Shown here: piece after piece, positions 1 through 11,227 of the stretch | Layout of the letters: every line of letters begins with the position of its first letter | How positions within the stretch are numbered: the stretch's first letter is position 1 | NCBI GenBank assembly: GCA_027924645.1 | Contig: BSBN01001757.1 | Coordinates: 620,001 to 684,000 of the forward strand | Length of the DNA stretch: 64,000 bases | Direction of reading: 5' to 3' | DNA from: Cunninghamia lanceolata | Lineage: Eukaryota; Streptophyta; Pinopsida; Cupressales; Cupressaceae | The notes under the pieces: model-generated | What the model was told of the DNA's origin: nothing | Databases searched by the model: none | What the model saw: the letters and a program-made list of their open reading frames with translations, nothing else | Made by a program: the position numbers and the translations under genes

Positions 1-515
1 ATTTGAATCAACTAATCCAACCAATTACTTCTTTCTATGCTTACCAACTCCCTATATGCCTTCCAAGCCTCTGTAAAATCAGGATCAACCTCATACAAAT
101 GTTTGAACTCCTCAAAATCAACTACCTCTACCCTCATTTCTGTTAGCAAATTATGTCTTCTACTTAATGCATTAGAAACCATTTTTGACTTACCACTCCT
201 ATGTTTCAGTATAAAATTGTAACTCTAAATGAATTCTACCCACCGCATGTCTCTGATTAAGTTTACTTTGATTAAGAACTATAATGTTTGACAATTAGTC
301 TACAAAACAAACTCTTTCGGTAATAAGTATTGTCTCCTCATCTTTAGGGCTTGCATTATACCATAAAAATCTTGGTCATAAACTCAATACCGCTTTCTGG
401 CATCATTTAACTTCTCACTGAAATAAGCTATTGGTCTTCCTTCTTGGCTTAATACTACCCCAATTGCATTCCCACTCGCATGACAATCCACCTAGGATAT
501 CTTATTGAAATTTGG
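1..515 (-). pseudogene. Ty3/gypsy pol fragment: RNase H domain and following linker
   Basis: Read on the minus strand this is the RNase H part of a gypsy polyprotein. The first catalytic motif appears as DCHASGNAIGVVLSQEG (about 437-488), followed by RPIAYFSEKLNDARKRY (about 387-436) and, after a degenerate stretch, SRRHNLLTEM and FEEFKHLYEVDPDF (about 70-165), the usual linker before integrase. In-frame stops replace normally conserved residues, for example after KRY and before VDCH, so it is dead. The frame runs off the left edge, so integrase would lie outside the window. It continues into the RT fragment at 1663-1957 once the inverted-repeat element 516-1661 is removed. Family assignment is from recognised motifs; no search was run. 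Confidence 0.88.
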
Positions 516-538
516 GGTTAGTGCAAGAAGTTGGGTTG

Positions 539-556
539 ACTTTTTGGCCAAAAAGT
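539..556. repeat. Subterminal 18-bp perfect palindrome
   Basis: ACTTTTTGGCCAAAAAGT is its own reverse complement and lies three bases inside the left terminal inverted repeat. The right subterminal region has only a CTTTTTGG counterpart at about 1633-1640. Subterminal repeats can be transposase binding sites; that role is inference. Confidence 0.6.
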
Positions 557-1360
557 GGAAGTGTTTTCCCTGATTTTTAGAATTTTTCACATTTGACCTA
601 AAAATTTGAAGCACTTAAACATTGAATCTAAAAAAAAAGTTAGTAATATGAAATGTAGTACTCAGAGTCTCGTTTCTAAATATGCAATTTATTTTAATAC
701 CCAGATGATACAAATTGATTTTCAATAGGCATGTTTAAAAACCACTATTTAAAAGTCACTTATTTTTTAGCATACCATGCATGTGTACAACCAACATAAT
801 TTGACCTAAATAAAATTATTTTTCTGAATCTTTTTGGGGAAAGATGTGTCGTACAATGAAGTTTGATGAGGATTTTTTTATAATTTTTTTTGAAATATTT
901 TTTTTATTAATTTTTTATTGGCCCTAATTGCTGTTTTTGAAAACCCCTCGTGTACGGGCAACATAATTTGAGAAAAAGTAATCATTATATATATATATAT
1001 ATTTATTTATTTATTTATTTATTTTGTAGAGAATGATGTCTAGATTGATGACATATAATTTTTTTTTAAAATTTAAAAATTGTTAAAAAATACAAACACC
1101 CGTCATTTCAAGTTTTTGGACCAGTTTGCTCATAAATTAATTAATAAATAGAAAAAAAAGTCAAATAAAAAAAAATACATATTTGAAAACTACACATTGT
1201 CATTTCTAATGGGTTATAATTTTGTAAAAAAATTTAGAAAAAAACATCATCATCCATATTGGTAAAGTTGGCCTTTTCTCTTGACCTGAACATGAACTTT
1301 TACTTGTAGGTCCAAGGTAAGGGGTTGACTTACCATGCCTTTCTTAAGCCTATTGTTTTA

Positions 1361-1600
1361 GGAATAGGTACCCATTCTAAAGAGGGTACTCGTTCCTTTT
1401 GTGTTGGAAAAAAAAACGCACAGGTTTTTTTTACAAATTCAAATAGCTATATAGAAACGGGTACTCGTTCCTAAACGGGTACCCATTTAGGCTCGGGCAT
1501 CCGTTTCTAAATGGGTACCCATTCCTAAGTGGGTACCCTTTTAGGCTTGGACACCCATTCCTAAACAGGTACCCATTTCTTTTAAAACAGATACCCATTT
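1361..1600. repeat. Degenerate GGGTACCC-centred short repeats
   Basis: About eight copies of a GGGTACCCATT-like core (for example near 1366, 1460, 1480, 1514, 1531, 1567 and 1588) alternate with TTCCTAAA and TTTAGGCTCGG blocks inside the inverted-repeat element. On the minus strand they make a fortuitous run of NGYPFRN-like residues; I do not regard this as a gene. Confidence 0.65.
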
Positions 1601-1662
1601 CTGTCAGGATTTTTTTTCCCATGATTTCCCCTCTTTTTGGACCCAACTTCTTGCAGGTACCT

Positions 1663-1957
1663 TTTGGCAAGGCTAATATTGGTTATTCTATTAATTTTCT
1701 CTTTACTATAGTAAACTTGAATTCCTTCTTATCCCCTCTCATTGTTAGTTAGCAATGTAAAAATACTACAAAAACTTCTAATGAACTTCCTGTAAAAAAA
1801 TAGCCAACCCATGAAAATATCTTACCTCCCCTATATTTGTTGGTGTAGACCACTCTACAATGGCTTTGAATTTTTCTAGGTCTATCTTCAAACCTTCCAT
1901 TGAGATCACAAATCCCAAATATACTAATTTTTCTCTCATGAAAACTTACACTTCTTT
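1663..1957 (-). pseudogene. Ty3/gypsy pol fragment: C-terminal reverse transcriptase
   Basis: The minus strand encodes KLVYLGFVISMEGLKIDLEK (about 1872-1931) and then VEWSTPTNIGEVRYFHGLA (about 1812-1870), the thumb/connection region of gypsy RT. Degenerate RKFIRSF and EFKFT-like stretches follow, and the fragment ends in ILALP at the inserted element. At least two frameshifts and several stops are present. Upstream it joins the RT fragment at 8756-8990 when element A (1958-8755) is removed: the CKF of this piece follows NLKK of that one. Confidence 0.87.
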
Positions 1958-2087
1958 TGTGAGGCCTACACTTTTTCATTTTCATACATGTGACTATTTA
2001 GCTTACTGTTCTTGGTATTTTTATATTTATGGGACTGTTGTTCCCAAATTTTCAAACTATAAAATCTTATTATGTTAAAGTAAAACT

Positions 2088-2235
2088 AATTGGGTGATGT
2101 TAGTTAGATGTTTGCTTTAAGAGAAAACAAATTGGGTGATGTTATATAGATGTTCATTTTATTAGAAAAACTAATTGGGTGATGTCTGATTAATGTTTAC
2201 ATTACAAGAAAACTAATTAAGTGATGTTAGATAGA
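2088..2235. repeat. 42-43-bp tandem repeat, four copies
   Basis: The core AATTGGGTGATGTTAG recurs at about 2088, 2130, 2173 and 2216 (the last with AATTAAGTGATG), each followed by an AGATGTTTA-like stretch and AGGAAAACT. The same array recurs in the 3' LTR at about 5610-5757. Confidence 0.8.
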
Positions 2236-3009
2236 AAATTGTCATGTGATTTCATTATGTTTATAAGAACTGAGGTGTGCTTTAGAAATGCATGTATTAA
2301 GTTTACTTCGGCTATGATATGTATATGTGGAATTAACTTTGAGATTGAGTGTGCAGGTATTTCTAACAAAACCACAGATACAGGAGATTATTCCACACCT
2401 TATGTCGTAATCCCTTGTGAAGCCGATCTAGTTCCACGAGGAACCAAGATCAACTCTGTGTTTGATTTAATGTTGCAATGTTGTCTTGCATGAGGTTGAA
2501 TGGGTTAGGTCTACCCTCTTGTAAATTTGAATTATGATATGTGTTGTAAGAATTATTTTTGAATTTTATCTTATTTTTAAATTTTAAAATTTGAGGCCCT
2601 TTTCTTGTCTCTTAACTTGACCCTGGGTGTCCTAACTAAGTTAAAATTGACCCTGAGTTATACCACATGGGTATAAGGTCACTTTTGACTAGGATAACCT
2701 TTGGTTAACCTCCATATGGTCACCTTAACTTCACAATGAAGTTAAGTGACGAATTTGGAGGTATGGGAAGGATATGATGAGTGAAATCAACACTCAAGCC
2801 CACTTCCAAGTCATGGAATGACTCCATGATCCCTCAAATAATGGAGTGCTTTGTCTCTTTGTGCCTCTCTTTTGGTGGGAGTTCCCCATAAAAAGGGTGG
2901 TGTGTCATCCACTCCCTTTTTATTTCTATTTTACCTATTATATTTTATTCCTCCATGTGTTGGAAAAGGGCTATAGTGGGGGACTTCATGAGTGGGGTTA
3001 TTTTTTTAT

Positions 3010-3122
3010 CCCACTTGGGATAGTGGGGATATTTTTTTAATCCCACATGCGATAGTGGAGATATTTTTTAATTCCACTTGGGATAGTGGGGATATTTTTT
3101 AATTCCACTTGGGATAATGGAA
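3010..3122. repeat. 31-bp tandem repeat (GGGATAGTGGGGATATTTTT)
   Basis: GATAGTGG recurs at 3019, 3051, 3082 and, as GATAATGG, 3113, separated by ATTTTTTAATCCCACTTG. The 3' LTR has the matching array at about 6525-6645. Confidence 0.8.
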
Positions 3123-3284
3123 AAAGGAGTGGGGTTATTTTTAATTCAACTTGTCATAATCCACTCTTCCCAAAAATGAATCTTTAATTCATTTTTGTCC
3201 TCCATTGTGAATTTAAAATTCACAAATAATGAGAGCCCTTGATCTCAACTCTTGATCCTCACCCTCCATCATCTTTTCAAAAAT

Positions 3285-3294
3285 CTATAAATGA
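3285..3294 (+). promoter_or_regulatory. Candidate TATA box in the 5' LTR of element A
   Basis: CTATAAATGA lies 1.33 kb into the LTR with a purine-rich leader downstream, and is conserved in the 3' LTR at 6805-6814. The transcription start itself is not visible. Confidence 0.55.
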
Positions 3295-4544
3295 GACCCT
3301 TCTCTAGACCATGAAAGGAGGAAAAAAGAGGGAGTCTTTTCTTTTAGAGAGAAGGAGAACTGGGAAGAGGAGGCTAGGTGTAGAGCTCTTCTTCAACTAC
3401 ATCCATAATAGGGCTTGTAAAGGTTAGTGAGCAAGTTTACTCACCCTTGTATGTTCTGTTACTTGTTTGATGAATGTTGTTTTGCAAAGGTTGTCTATGT
3501 GGTATTTCTGTTATTTTGGGTTTGTGATGGGTGTTTGAAAGATCTTCTTGCACTTGGAAGACAATGCTCATCATGTGTGGGGAAGGGAAGGTGTGAACCT
3601 CCTCGGGTACATTCTTATTCTTAGAAAATGGAAGCCTTGAGGGCATTTTTATGAATTTTGAGCAAATGGTTATAAGGCCTGAGAGCCTAATTGTGATATC
3701 CTTGGGATTTTGATTATTTGGTTGGCTTGAGGCCATGAGAAAAGTTAATTTTGTTGACTTGAGGCCATAAGAAGGAAACTATGTTGAAATTTAATTGAAG
3801 GGTGTTAATTTTGTTGGCTTGAGGCCATGAGAAAAGCTGTGATAAAATGTTGAGAAGAATGACACGCTTGAGTTGAGTGAGTCTACTTCCCTACCCTCTT
3901 TAAACTCACCTTAGTTGAGTTTTTGTGTTGTGAGTAAAACCATGGGTGTTGTGTGTTGTTTTTTTCTATTGGTGAGAAGTGGTTTTTGGTCTATTCTACC
4001 TTGGGTGTGTGGATGATCTCCCTAGCTCGAGGGTGACCCTCTTGCAGGTCTACGGTAGGGAGGAGAGCTAGTTGAGTGGTATATTTTTCTCTTGTTTGTT
4101 ATGCAGGTTTCTCTTGGAGCTTATTGTGAGGATTGGAGGAGTTTTATTGTTTAGGAAAATGTATCTCTTCTTTACTTGTAAAGAGAGCTTATTTCTTAAA
4201 GTTTCATCCTGGTTGAATTTTCTAGAGGAGAGATTTTCTCCCTCTAAGTTGTAAAAATTGTAATTGGGAGAAGAGAGTTATTCCTCCCTTAATGTGTTGT
4301 TAGATATGATTTTATAGTTTATTTCATTTTACCATTGTGGGAAAAGAAAGAAAGAAAATTGTTTGTCTTTAAAAGGACATTAGAATTGTTTACATTTCTT
4401 GTATTCCTAATCTGTTAAGTTGAGAGTTAGTTGCTGATTTAAATAGATTTGTATTAATTAGATTCATTTCTTGACTTGTGAAAATGAGAAATTTAGAGGA
4501 AAGCTTGAAGTTGTAGTTGGTCTCTTCCTAGGATGGGGACCATT

Positions 4545-4665
4545 TCACTATTCACTATTCACTTTTACTATTCACGTTTCACTATTTACTATTCACTTTT
4601 CACTAATCACTATTCATTTTTACTATTCACTATTTACTTTTACTATTCACTTTTCAATATTCATT
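4545..4665. repeat. CACTATT/TTCACTA simple-repeat tract
   Basis: About a dozen degenerate copies of CACTATTCACTTTT. The equivalent tract in the 3' LTR is at about 8068-8182. Confidence 0.75.
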
Positions 4666-5241
4666 TGAAGACAAACTATATGTAGTTTAAAACATTTGAC
4701 TTGAAATAGAAATTTTAATCGAGGAAAGTGGGATTTATTTATGCATAATGTATAATATGAATTGAATAGATGTTTAAACTCAGAATTGCAATTCAGAAAT
4801 ACATTGTTTATACAATTACAATTTAAAAAGAGTATAGGCAAATATATTTTAATTTTAAGGAAGAGTTTCTCAGAAGTTTTAACAATTATCCTATATTAAA
4901 TTCCAGAAAATGGAAAGAAGAATCAGATGGTCGTGTTTTGCTGAAAAATGATCTATCATCTAAAACAACTATTGTTCAAATATAATTCGTGAGATTAACC
5001 TAAGTTAGGAAACCACGCGTTTCCTTGCGTAGGGTGTGCGCACATGTATTTGGTACGCCGCCGACAACTGTATTATTTTCACCTTAAGCGTATACCACGA
5101 AGCACGCCTACGCGTGTGAGGGGATTTCTAGCGAAGCATGTGAAATTTTTTTGATAGTTTGTATCATGACCACCTGACGCATGTGGACATAACACACATG
5201 AATACGTGTTGTGACTGCATGGGAAATGTGGGCATGACATT

Positions 5242-5253
5242 TGGTATCAGAGC
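5242..5253 (+). other. Primer-binding site of element A
   Basis: TGGTATCAGAGC is complementary to the 3' end of plant initiator Met-tRNA and starts three bases after the 5' LTR. Confidence 0.92.
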
Positions 5254-5326
5254 GTAAAGTTTAAACACTGGGCATAATTGGGCACGTTATTATTCTGCAC
5301 CATTGATTAATTAGTGTCGGACATTG

Positions 5327-5470
5327 GGCCTTCGAGGTCAAGAGCTGGACCAGGTTAAGGTCCAGTGGGACATGTATGACGAGGTCACCGCAACATGGGA
5401 GGATGCAGCGAGACTGAGGACTCTGTATCCTCACCTCTTTGATGACTTCCAGGAGGAAGTACAGTCTTAG
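5327..5470 (+). pseudogene. C-terminal chromodomain tail of a gypsy polyprotein
   Basis: An open frame reads GLRGQELDQVKVQWDMYDEV, then ATWEDAARLRTLYP and HLFDDFQEEVQS before TAG at 5468-5470. The V-Q-W...ATWED...L...YP arrangement is that of the chromodomain that ends plant chromovirus integrases and targets integration to chromatin. The piece is much richer in G+C than the LTRs around it. Everything upstream (gag, protease, RT, RNase H, integrase core) is missing, so the deletion ran from just after the PBS into the final exon-like tail. The stop overlaps the polypurine tract by two bases, as in related elements. Confidence 0.75.
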
Positions 5471-5479
5471 GGGGGAGGA
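5469..5479 (+). other. Polypurine tract of element A
   Basis: AGGGGGGAGGA lies directly before the 3' LTR and is identical to the tract of element D at 50283-50293. Confidence 0.9.
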
Positions 5480-8400
5480 TGTGAGGCCTACACTTTTGTA
5501 TTTCCGTACATGTGACTATTTAGCTTACTATTGTTGGTATTTTTATATTTAAGGGACTGTTGTTCCCAGATTTTCAAACTATTAAATCTTATAATGTTAA
5601 AGGAAAACTAATTGGGTGATGTTAGTTAGATGTTTGCTTTAAGAGGAAACAAATTGGGTGATGTTATATAGATGTTTATTCTATTAGGAAAACTAATTGG
5701 GTGATGTCCGATTAATGTTTAAATTACAGGAAAACTAATTAGGTGATGTTAGATAGAAAATTGTTATGTGATTTCATTATGTTTATAAGAACTGAGGTAT
5801 ACTTTAGAAATGCATGTATTAAGTTTGCTTCAGCTATGATATGTATATGTGGAATTAACTTTGAGATTGAGTGTGTAGGTATTTCTAACAAAACCACAGA
5901 TACAGGAGATTATTCCACACCTTATGTCGTAATCCCTTGTGAAGCTGATCTAGTTCCACGAGGAACCGAGATCAACTCTGTGTTTGATTTAATGTTGTAA
6001 TGTTGTCTTGCATGAGGTTGAATGGGTTAGGTCTACCCTCTTGTAAATTTGAATTATGATGTGTTGTAAGAATTATTTCTGAATTTTATCTTATTTTTAA
6101 ATTTTAAAATTTGAGGCCCTTTTCTTGTGTCTTAACTCGACCTTGGGTGTCCTAACTAAGTTTAAATTGACCTTGGGTTATACCCCATGGGTCTAGGGTC
6201 ACTTTTGACTAGGATAACCTTTAGTTAACCTCCATATGGTCACCTTAACTTCACAGTGAAGTTAAGTGACGAATTTGGAGGTATGGGAAGGATAGGATGA
6301 GTGGAATCAACACTCAAGCCCACTTCCAAGTCATGGAATGACTCCATGATCCCCCAAATAATGGAGTGATTTGTCTCTTTGTGCCTCTCTTTTGGTGGGA
6401 GTTCCCCATAAAAAGGGTGGTGTGTCATCCACTCCCTTTTTATTTCTATTTTACCTATTATATTTTATTCCTCCGTGTGTTGGAAAAGGGCTATAGTGGG
6501 GGACTTCATGAGTGGAGTTATTTTTTTAATCCCACTTGGGATAGTGGGGATATATTTTTTAATCCCACTTGGGATAGTAGGGATATTTTTTAATTCCACT
6601 TGGGATAGTGGGGATATGTTTTAATCCCACTTAGGATAATGGAAAAAAGAGGGGTTATTTTTAATCCAACTTGTCATAATCCACTCTTCCCAAAAATGAA
6701 TCTTTAATTCATTTTTGTCCTCCACTGTGAATTTAAAATTCACAAATAATGAGAGCCCTTGATCTCAACTCTTGATCCTCACCCTCCATCATCTTTTCAA
6801 AAATCTATAAATGAGACCTTTCTCTAAGCCATGAAAGAAGGAGGAAAAAAGAGGGAGTCTTTTCTTTTGGAGAGAAGGAGAACTTGGAAGAGGAGGCTAG
6901 GTGTGGAGCTCTTCTTCAACTACATCCATAATAGGGCTTGTAAAGGTTAGTGAGCAAGTTTACTCACCCTTGTATGTTCTATTACTTTTTTGATGAATGT
7001 TGTTTTGCAAAGGTTGTCTATGTGGTATTTCTGTTATTTTGGGTTTGTGATGGGTGTTTGAAAGAGCTTCTTCCACTTGGAAGACAATGCTCATCATGTG
7101 TGGGGAAGGGAAGGTGTGAACCTCCTTGGGTACATTCTTGTTCTTAGAAAATGGAAGCCTTGAGAGAATTTTTATGAATTTTGAGCAAATGGTTATAAGG
7201 CTTGAGAGCCTAATTGTGATATCCTTGGGATTTTGATTATTTGGTTGGCTTGAGGCCATGAGAAAAGTTAATTTTGTTGGATTGATGTGATGAGAAGGAA
7301 ACTGTGTTGAAATTTAATTGAAGGGTATTAATTTTGTTGGCTTGAGGCCATGAGAAAAGCTGTGATAAAACGTTGAGAAGAATGAGACCTTTGAGTTGAG
7401 TGAGTCTACTTCCCTACCCTCTTTAAACTCACCTTAGTTGAGTTTTTGTGTTGTGAGTAAAACCATGGGTGTTGTGTGTTGTTTGTTTCTATTGTTGAGA
7501 AGTGGTTTTTGGTCTATTCTACCCTGGGTGTGTCGATGATCTCCCTAGCTTGGGGGTGACCCTCTTGCGGGTCTACGGTAGGGAGGAGACCTAGTTGAGT
7601 GGTGTATTTTTCTCTTGTTTGTTATGCAAGTTTCTCTTGGAGCTTATTGTGAGGATTGGAGGAGTTTTATTGTTTAGGGAAATGTATCTCTTCTTTACTT
7701 GTAAAGAGAGCTTGTTTCTTAAAGTTTCATCCTGGTTGAATTTTTTAGAGGAGAGATTTTCTCCCTCTGAGTTGTAAAAATTGTAATTGGGAGAAGAGAG
7801 TTATTCCTCCCTTAATGTGTTGTTAGATATGATTGTATAGTTTATTTCATTTTACCATTGTGGGAAAACAAAGAAAGAAAATTGTTTGTCTTTAAAAGGA
7901 CATTAGAATTGTTTACATTTCTTGTATTCCTAATCTATTAAGTTGAGAGTTAGTTGCTGATTTAAATAGATTTGTATTAATTAAATTCATTTCTTGACTT
8001 GTGAAAATGATAAATTTAGAGGAGAGCTTGAAGTTGTAGTTGGTCTCTTCCTAGGATGGGGACCATTTCACTATTCACTATTACTATTCACGTTTCACTA
8101 TTTATTATTCACTTTTCACTAATCACTATTCATTTTTATTATTCACTATTTACTTTTTCTGTTCACTTTTCACTATTCATTTGATGGCAAACTATATGTA
8201 GTTTAAAACATTTGACTTGAAATAGAAATTTTAATCAAGGAAAGTGGGATTTATTTATGCATAATGTATAATACGAATTGAATAGATGTTTAAACTTAGA
8301 ATTGCAATTCAGAAATACATTGTTTATACAATTACAATTTAAAAAGAGCATAGGCAAATATATTTTAATTTTAAGGAAGATTTTCTCATAAGTTTTAACA

Positions 8401-8755
8401 ATTATCCTATATTAAATTCCAGAAAATGGAAAGAAGAATCAGATGATCGTGCTTTGCTGAAAAATGATCTATCATCTAAAACAACTGTTGTTCAAATATA
8501 ATTCGTGAGATTAACCTAAGTCAGGAAACCACACGTTTCCTTGCATAGGGTGTGCGCACATGTATTTGGTACACCGCTGACAACTGTATTGTTTCCTCCT
8601 TAAGCGTATGCTGCCAAGTATGCCTATGCGTGCGAGGGGATTTCTAGGGAAGCGTGGGAAAATTTTTTGATAGTTCGTATCATAACCATATGATGCATGT
8701 GGACATAACACATGTGAATATGTGTTGTGACTACCTGGGAAATGTGGGCATGACA
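5480..8755 (+). repeat. 3' LTR of element A
   Basis: Direct repeat of 1958-5239, with the same TG...CA ends, tandem arrays and TATA box (6805-6814). The differing bases include many C/T and G/A changes, as expected for methylated plant repeats. Confidence 0.93.
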
Positions 8756-8990
8756 TCTTCAAATTGATTTCCAACTTTTCTTCTCTCAACTTTTGTAGTA
8801 CTCATTTGATATGCTCTATGTCACATCCTGTTTGCTCTCCTAGTTAATTATAGACTGATAGAATAATTAGAAAAGAGAATTGAATTAAAAATTGTCTTTT
8901 GATTTTAATTGAAATGCTTTTGTTTTTTAATTTTTAATCATTTTCAAGTGATATTGATGGTGTGTTCTATTGGAGAGATAACCTTATTTA
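8756..8990 (-). pseudogene. Ty3/gypsy pol fragment: reverse transcriptase palm
   Basis: The minus strand reads VLQKLREEKLEINLKK (about 8757-8805) preceded by DIEHIK, the region just after the RT active site. Further upstream a degenerate FLIILSVYN (about 8862-8890) sits where the YLDDILVYS-type active site belongs, and NTPSI near 8960 where the conserved N-A-P motif belongs. Both aspartates of the active site are lost. Homology fades near 8990, where a TTTA run begins. Confidence is high for 8756-8830 and moderate beyond. Confidence 0.7.
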
Positions 8991-10254
8991 TTTATTTATT
9001 CTTACTTGGACTTAGAAATGTACATCTTGGTACTTGTTAGTCTTATGCCTTAGTGGATGATTTCCCTTTAAAAAAATAATTTATTTAATAAATAAATAAT
9101 TGGGAAATTGTAGTGTTATGCATTGAATTAAATTAATTCTTGTTCTTTTAAATTAAATTTATTTTGTCTATGTTGTCTGAAAACACCTGTAGCTTTGTGA
9201 ATTAGAAATTCTTTGATTTGAATTGATTAAAATAGTAAAAAAAGAGTTCTCTGAATTTGTGTCAACTAGATGCAGAGCCATGTGTTAGTTTGATGAATTT
9301 ACTTCTATTGAAATAAGAGAAATTAGTTTAAGGAATTTATATTTATCAAAAGATGAGAAAGGAGGAGGGAGATGGTAAAAATAAGGGGTGGGGGAAGAAA
9401 GGAAGTTACAAGAAATTAGGATCGAAACAAAAAAAAAAAAAAGGAGGAGAAGAATTGAGAGCTGGAACAAGCAAAAACTTCTGGGTTTTTAGTGGCTCAA
9501 ATTTGGCAATATCCTACAGTTTGGAGGTATGAAAATGACAATACTTCCTTTGCAAGTGTGAAAATTTATTTGGGCTGATTGAAATTATAGTAAGACAACA
9601 ATTGTTCTATTTCAAGTTTGAATTTAAAGGTTCATTTTATTAAAAGACAATTTTATTCTCAAATGATTTAGAATTTGGGTAAATGGAATTTAACTAAAGG
9701 AAAGAAATGGTCACTAGCAGTAAAACTTAAGAAAACCCATGATAGCAAAATAGTTAGGTTTTAAATAATTGCATAAAAAATCCACTTTTGGGTAAAATAT
9801 AGAACCCTTCTCTTTCATCGAACATTCACTCAGAATATTAGAGTTTTACTATTTAAGATAACATGTAATTGCTCAATTGTGTTGAGCCAGTTTAAATGGA
9901 AGCAAAATTATTTATATCATGCCTCAAAGCATGCACATAAAACTCTCTATTTTGGGTGTTTAAATGCACAAAAATATTTTTTCCACATATTTGAAATTAC
10001 CTTTGGAAGAGAAAACTTTAGAATTATTTTAATTGAAACTAGGTCTTTGTTGGGGCAACCATAAGTAATACACACAATTAAAAAAGAATTGGTTTGTCTT
10101 TAAATGCCCAAGTAATGGATGTGGGAAGGAATTTATTAGTTTCTTTTAATAAAAAAAATATAATGAAAATGAGAAAGGATTTGTTCAAATCCAACAAGAC
10201 ATCCCCATGAACTGGGATAGTGCCTAGAATAGAGAGGGGTGAGCCTCTACAGGC

Positions 10255-10321
<67 letters not shown>

Positions 10322-11222
10322 ATGGAAGAAATAGTAATAAGTCAGATTTTTCATATTATGGCATAGTATTAATATGAAATTATGTTATTGTGCTATATTT
10401 CTATTTAAAAAAAAACTCTTTCATAAAACACGAGTTTAAATATGGCCAAAAGAATGGTGGTTGGTTTAATTTACTTTATTATTACCATTCCAATTTAAGA
10501 ATTTAATTTCCAGTATAGAGAATCTGAGTCTTTCCTTGCCAAAAGATTGTAAATTCAAGCTAATGCAGGAAAGAAATGTATTTTTATAACCATGGATAAC
10601 CCTTGGAAATTTAATTGTTCATATGCATTTATTTTATGAATAATGACTGTGATTAATACGTCTAAAGTGTTAATATTTTGTCATCAAAGAATGGATTTGA
10701 TAGTAAGGGAAAACATAATATTTTTTCTTTGGTATGAGTAGTATAAATATGATGGATGTCAACTTTCCCTTGACTGAAAGGATTTATTAACATTGAAACA
10801 CTTAAATTATTTACATTCTAATATATTATTTTCTTCCATTATGCTATTAAAATTTAGATATATTTGAAGGGATTAAATTTTAGTTATATAATCTATGTTT
10901 TAGGCATGTATGATAGGTGAGGATGTGGATTAAATGCTTTGCCAAGCTATAAATTCAATAGGTTGTTGAATTTATTATGCCACTTCTACATGTTTTAGAT
11001 AATGTATTGCTATATCTTTGCCAAATTTTGCATTAGTTAGAATGCATTTAAACACTAGGTCATCATGGGATTTCATGCATGTCAACCTCGAAGGGCTAAT
11101 ATCTTCATGATGGGTTGGGGTACTCATGTGATAGCACGGGGAAGTCTATGACTTCATGGTAGGGCATAAGTCAACCCAATGATGCTCTCTCTTCTTTGAG
11201 GTACGAAGAAGGAGCTTGAGGT
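8991..11222. other. Unassigned AT-rich sequence
   Basis: I see no coding motif, RNA gene or paired repeat here. It has a poly-A run at 9429-9442 and a long CT tract at 10258-10318. Small open frames such as 9879-10064 have no recognisable content. It joins the sequence at 22696 when element C is removed. Confidence 0.5.
10258..10318. repeat. (CT)n microsatellite, about 30 repeats
   Basis: Uninterrupted CT dinucleotides over 61 bp. The minus-strand poly(Arg-Glu) frame over it is an artefact. Confidence 0.97.
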
Positions 11223-11227
11223 GAGAG

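Larger units (their letters stand above)
516..1661. mobile_element. Non-autonomous inverted-repeat element, probably a DNA transposon
   Basis: The ends form a 21-bp terminal inverted repeat (516-536 and 1641-1661) matching at 18 positions, including the perfect 15-mer TGCAAGAAGTTGGGT and its complement. TTTGG flanks the element at 511-515 and 1663-1667, within one base of the repeat ends. Removing the insert with one TTTGG rejoins the gypsy reading frame exactly between the residues ALP on one side and NFN on the other. No transposase is visible: the only open frame is a 79-codon run over the internal GGTACC repeats. The superfamily is unclear because neither the terminal bases nor a 5-bp duplication match a family I can name with certainty. 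Confidence 0.8.
1958..5239 (+). repeat. 5' LTR of element A
   Basis: Starts TGTGAGG, ends CATGACA and is followed immediately by the PBS. It holds a 42-bp tandem repeat near its start, a 31-bp repeat at 3010-3120, a TATA box at 3285 and a CACTATT-rich tract at 4545-4665. Short open frames (for example 2221-2493 and 3427-3624, with an antisense partner) have near-copies in the 3' LTR simply because the LTRs are duplicates; none resembles a known protein. Confidence 0.93.
1958..8755 (+). mobile_element. Element A: internally deleted Ty3/gypsy derivative with 3.3-kb LTRs
   Basis: Two direct repeats of 3282 and 3276 bp start TGTGAGGCC and end GCATGACA. They flank only 240 bp, which begins with a Met-tRNA PBS and ends with AGGGGGGAGGA, a canonical polypurine tract. 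Target duplication is TCTTT (1953-1957) and TCTTC (8756-8760), one mismatch. The insertion splits the RT of the older gypsy copy. The LTRs differ by roughly 3-8 per cent in stretches I aligned by eye, so it is not recent. The only coding remnant is the last 45 or so codons of a chromodomain-type pol. It cannot move on its own. Confidence 0.93.

Noticed and set aside
2221..2493. 90-codon frame repeated at 5743-6000 as a possible conserved small gene
   Set aside because: It is the same place in the two LTRs of one element; differences include nonsynonymous changes and a new stop, and it lies upstream of the LTR's TATA box.
3427..3736. Overlapping sense and antisense open frames in the LTR of element A, both present again at 6950-7259
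   Set aside because: Their conservation is explained by LTR duplication, substitutions change amino acids freely, and no known motif is present.
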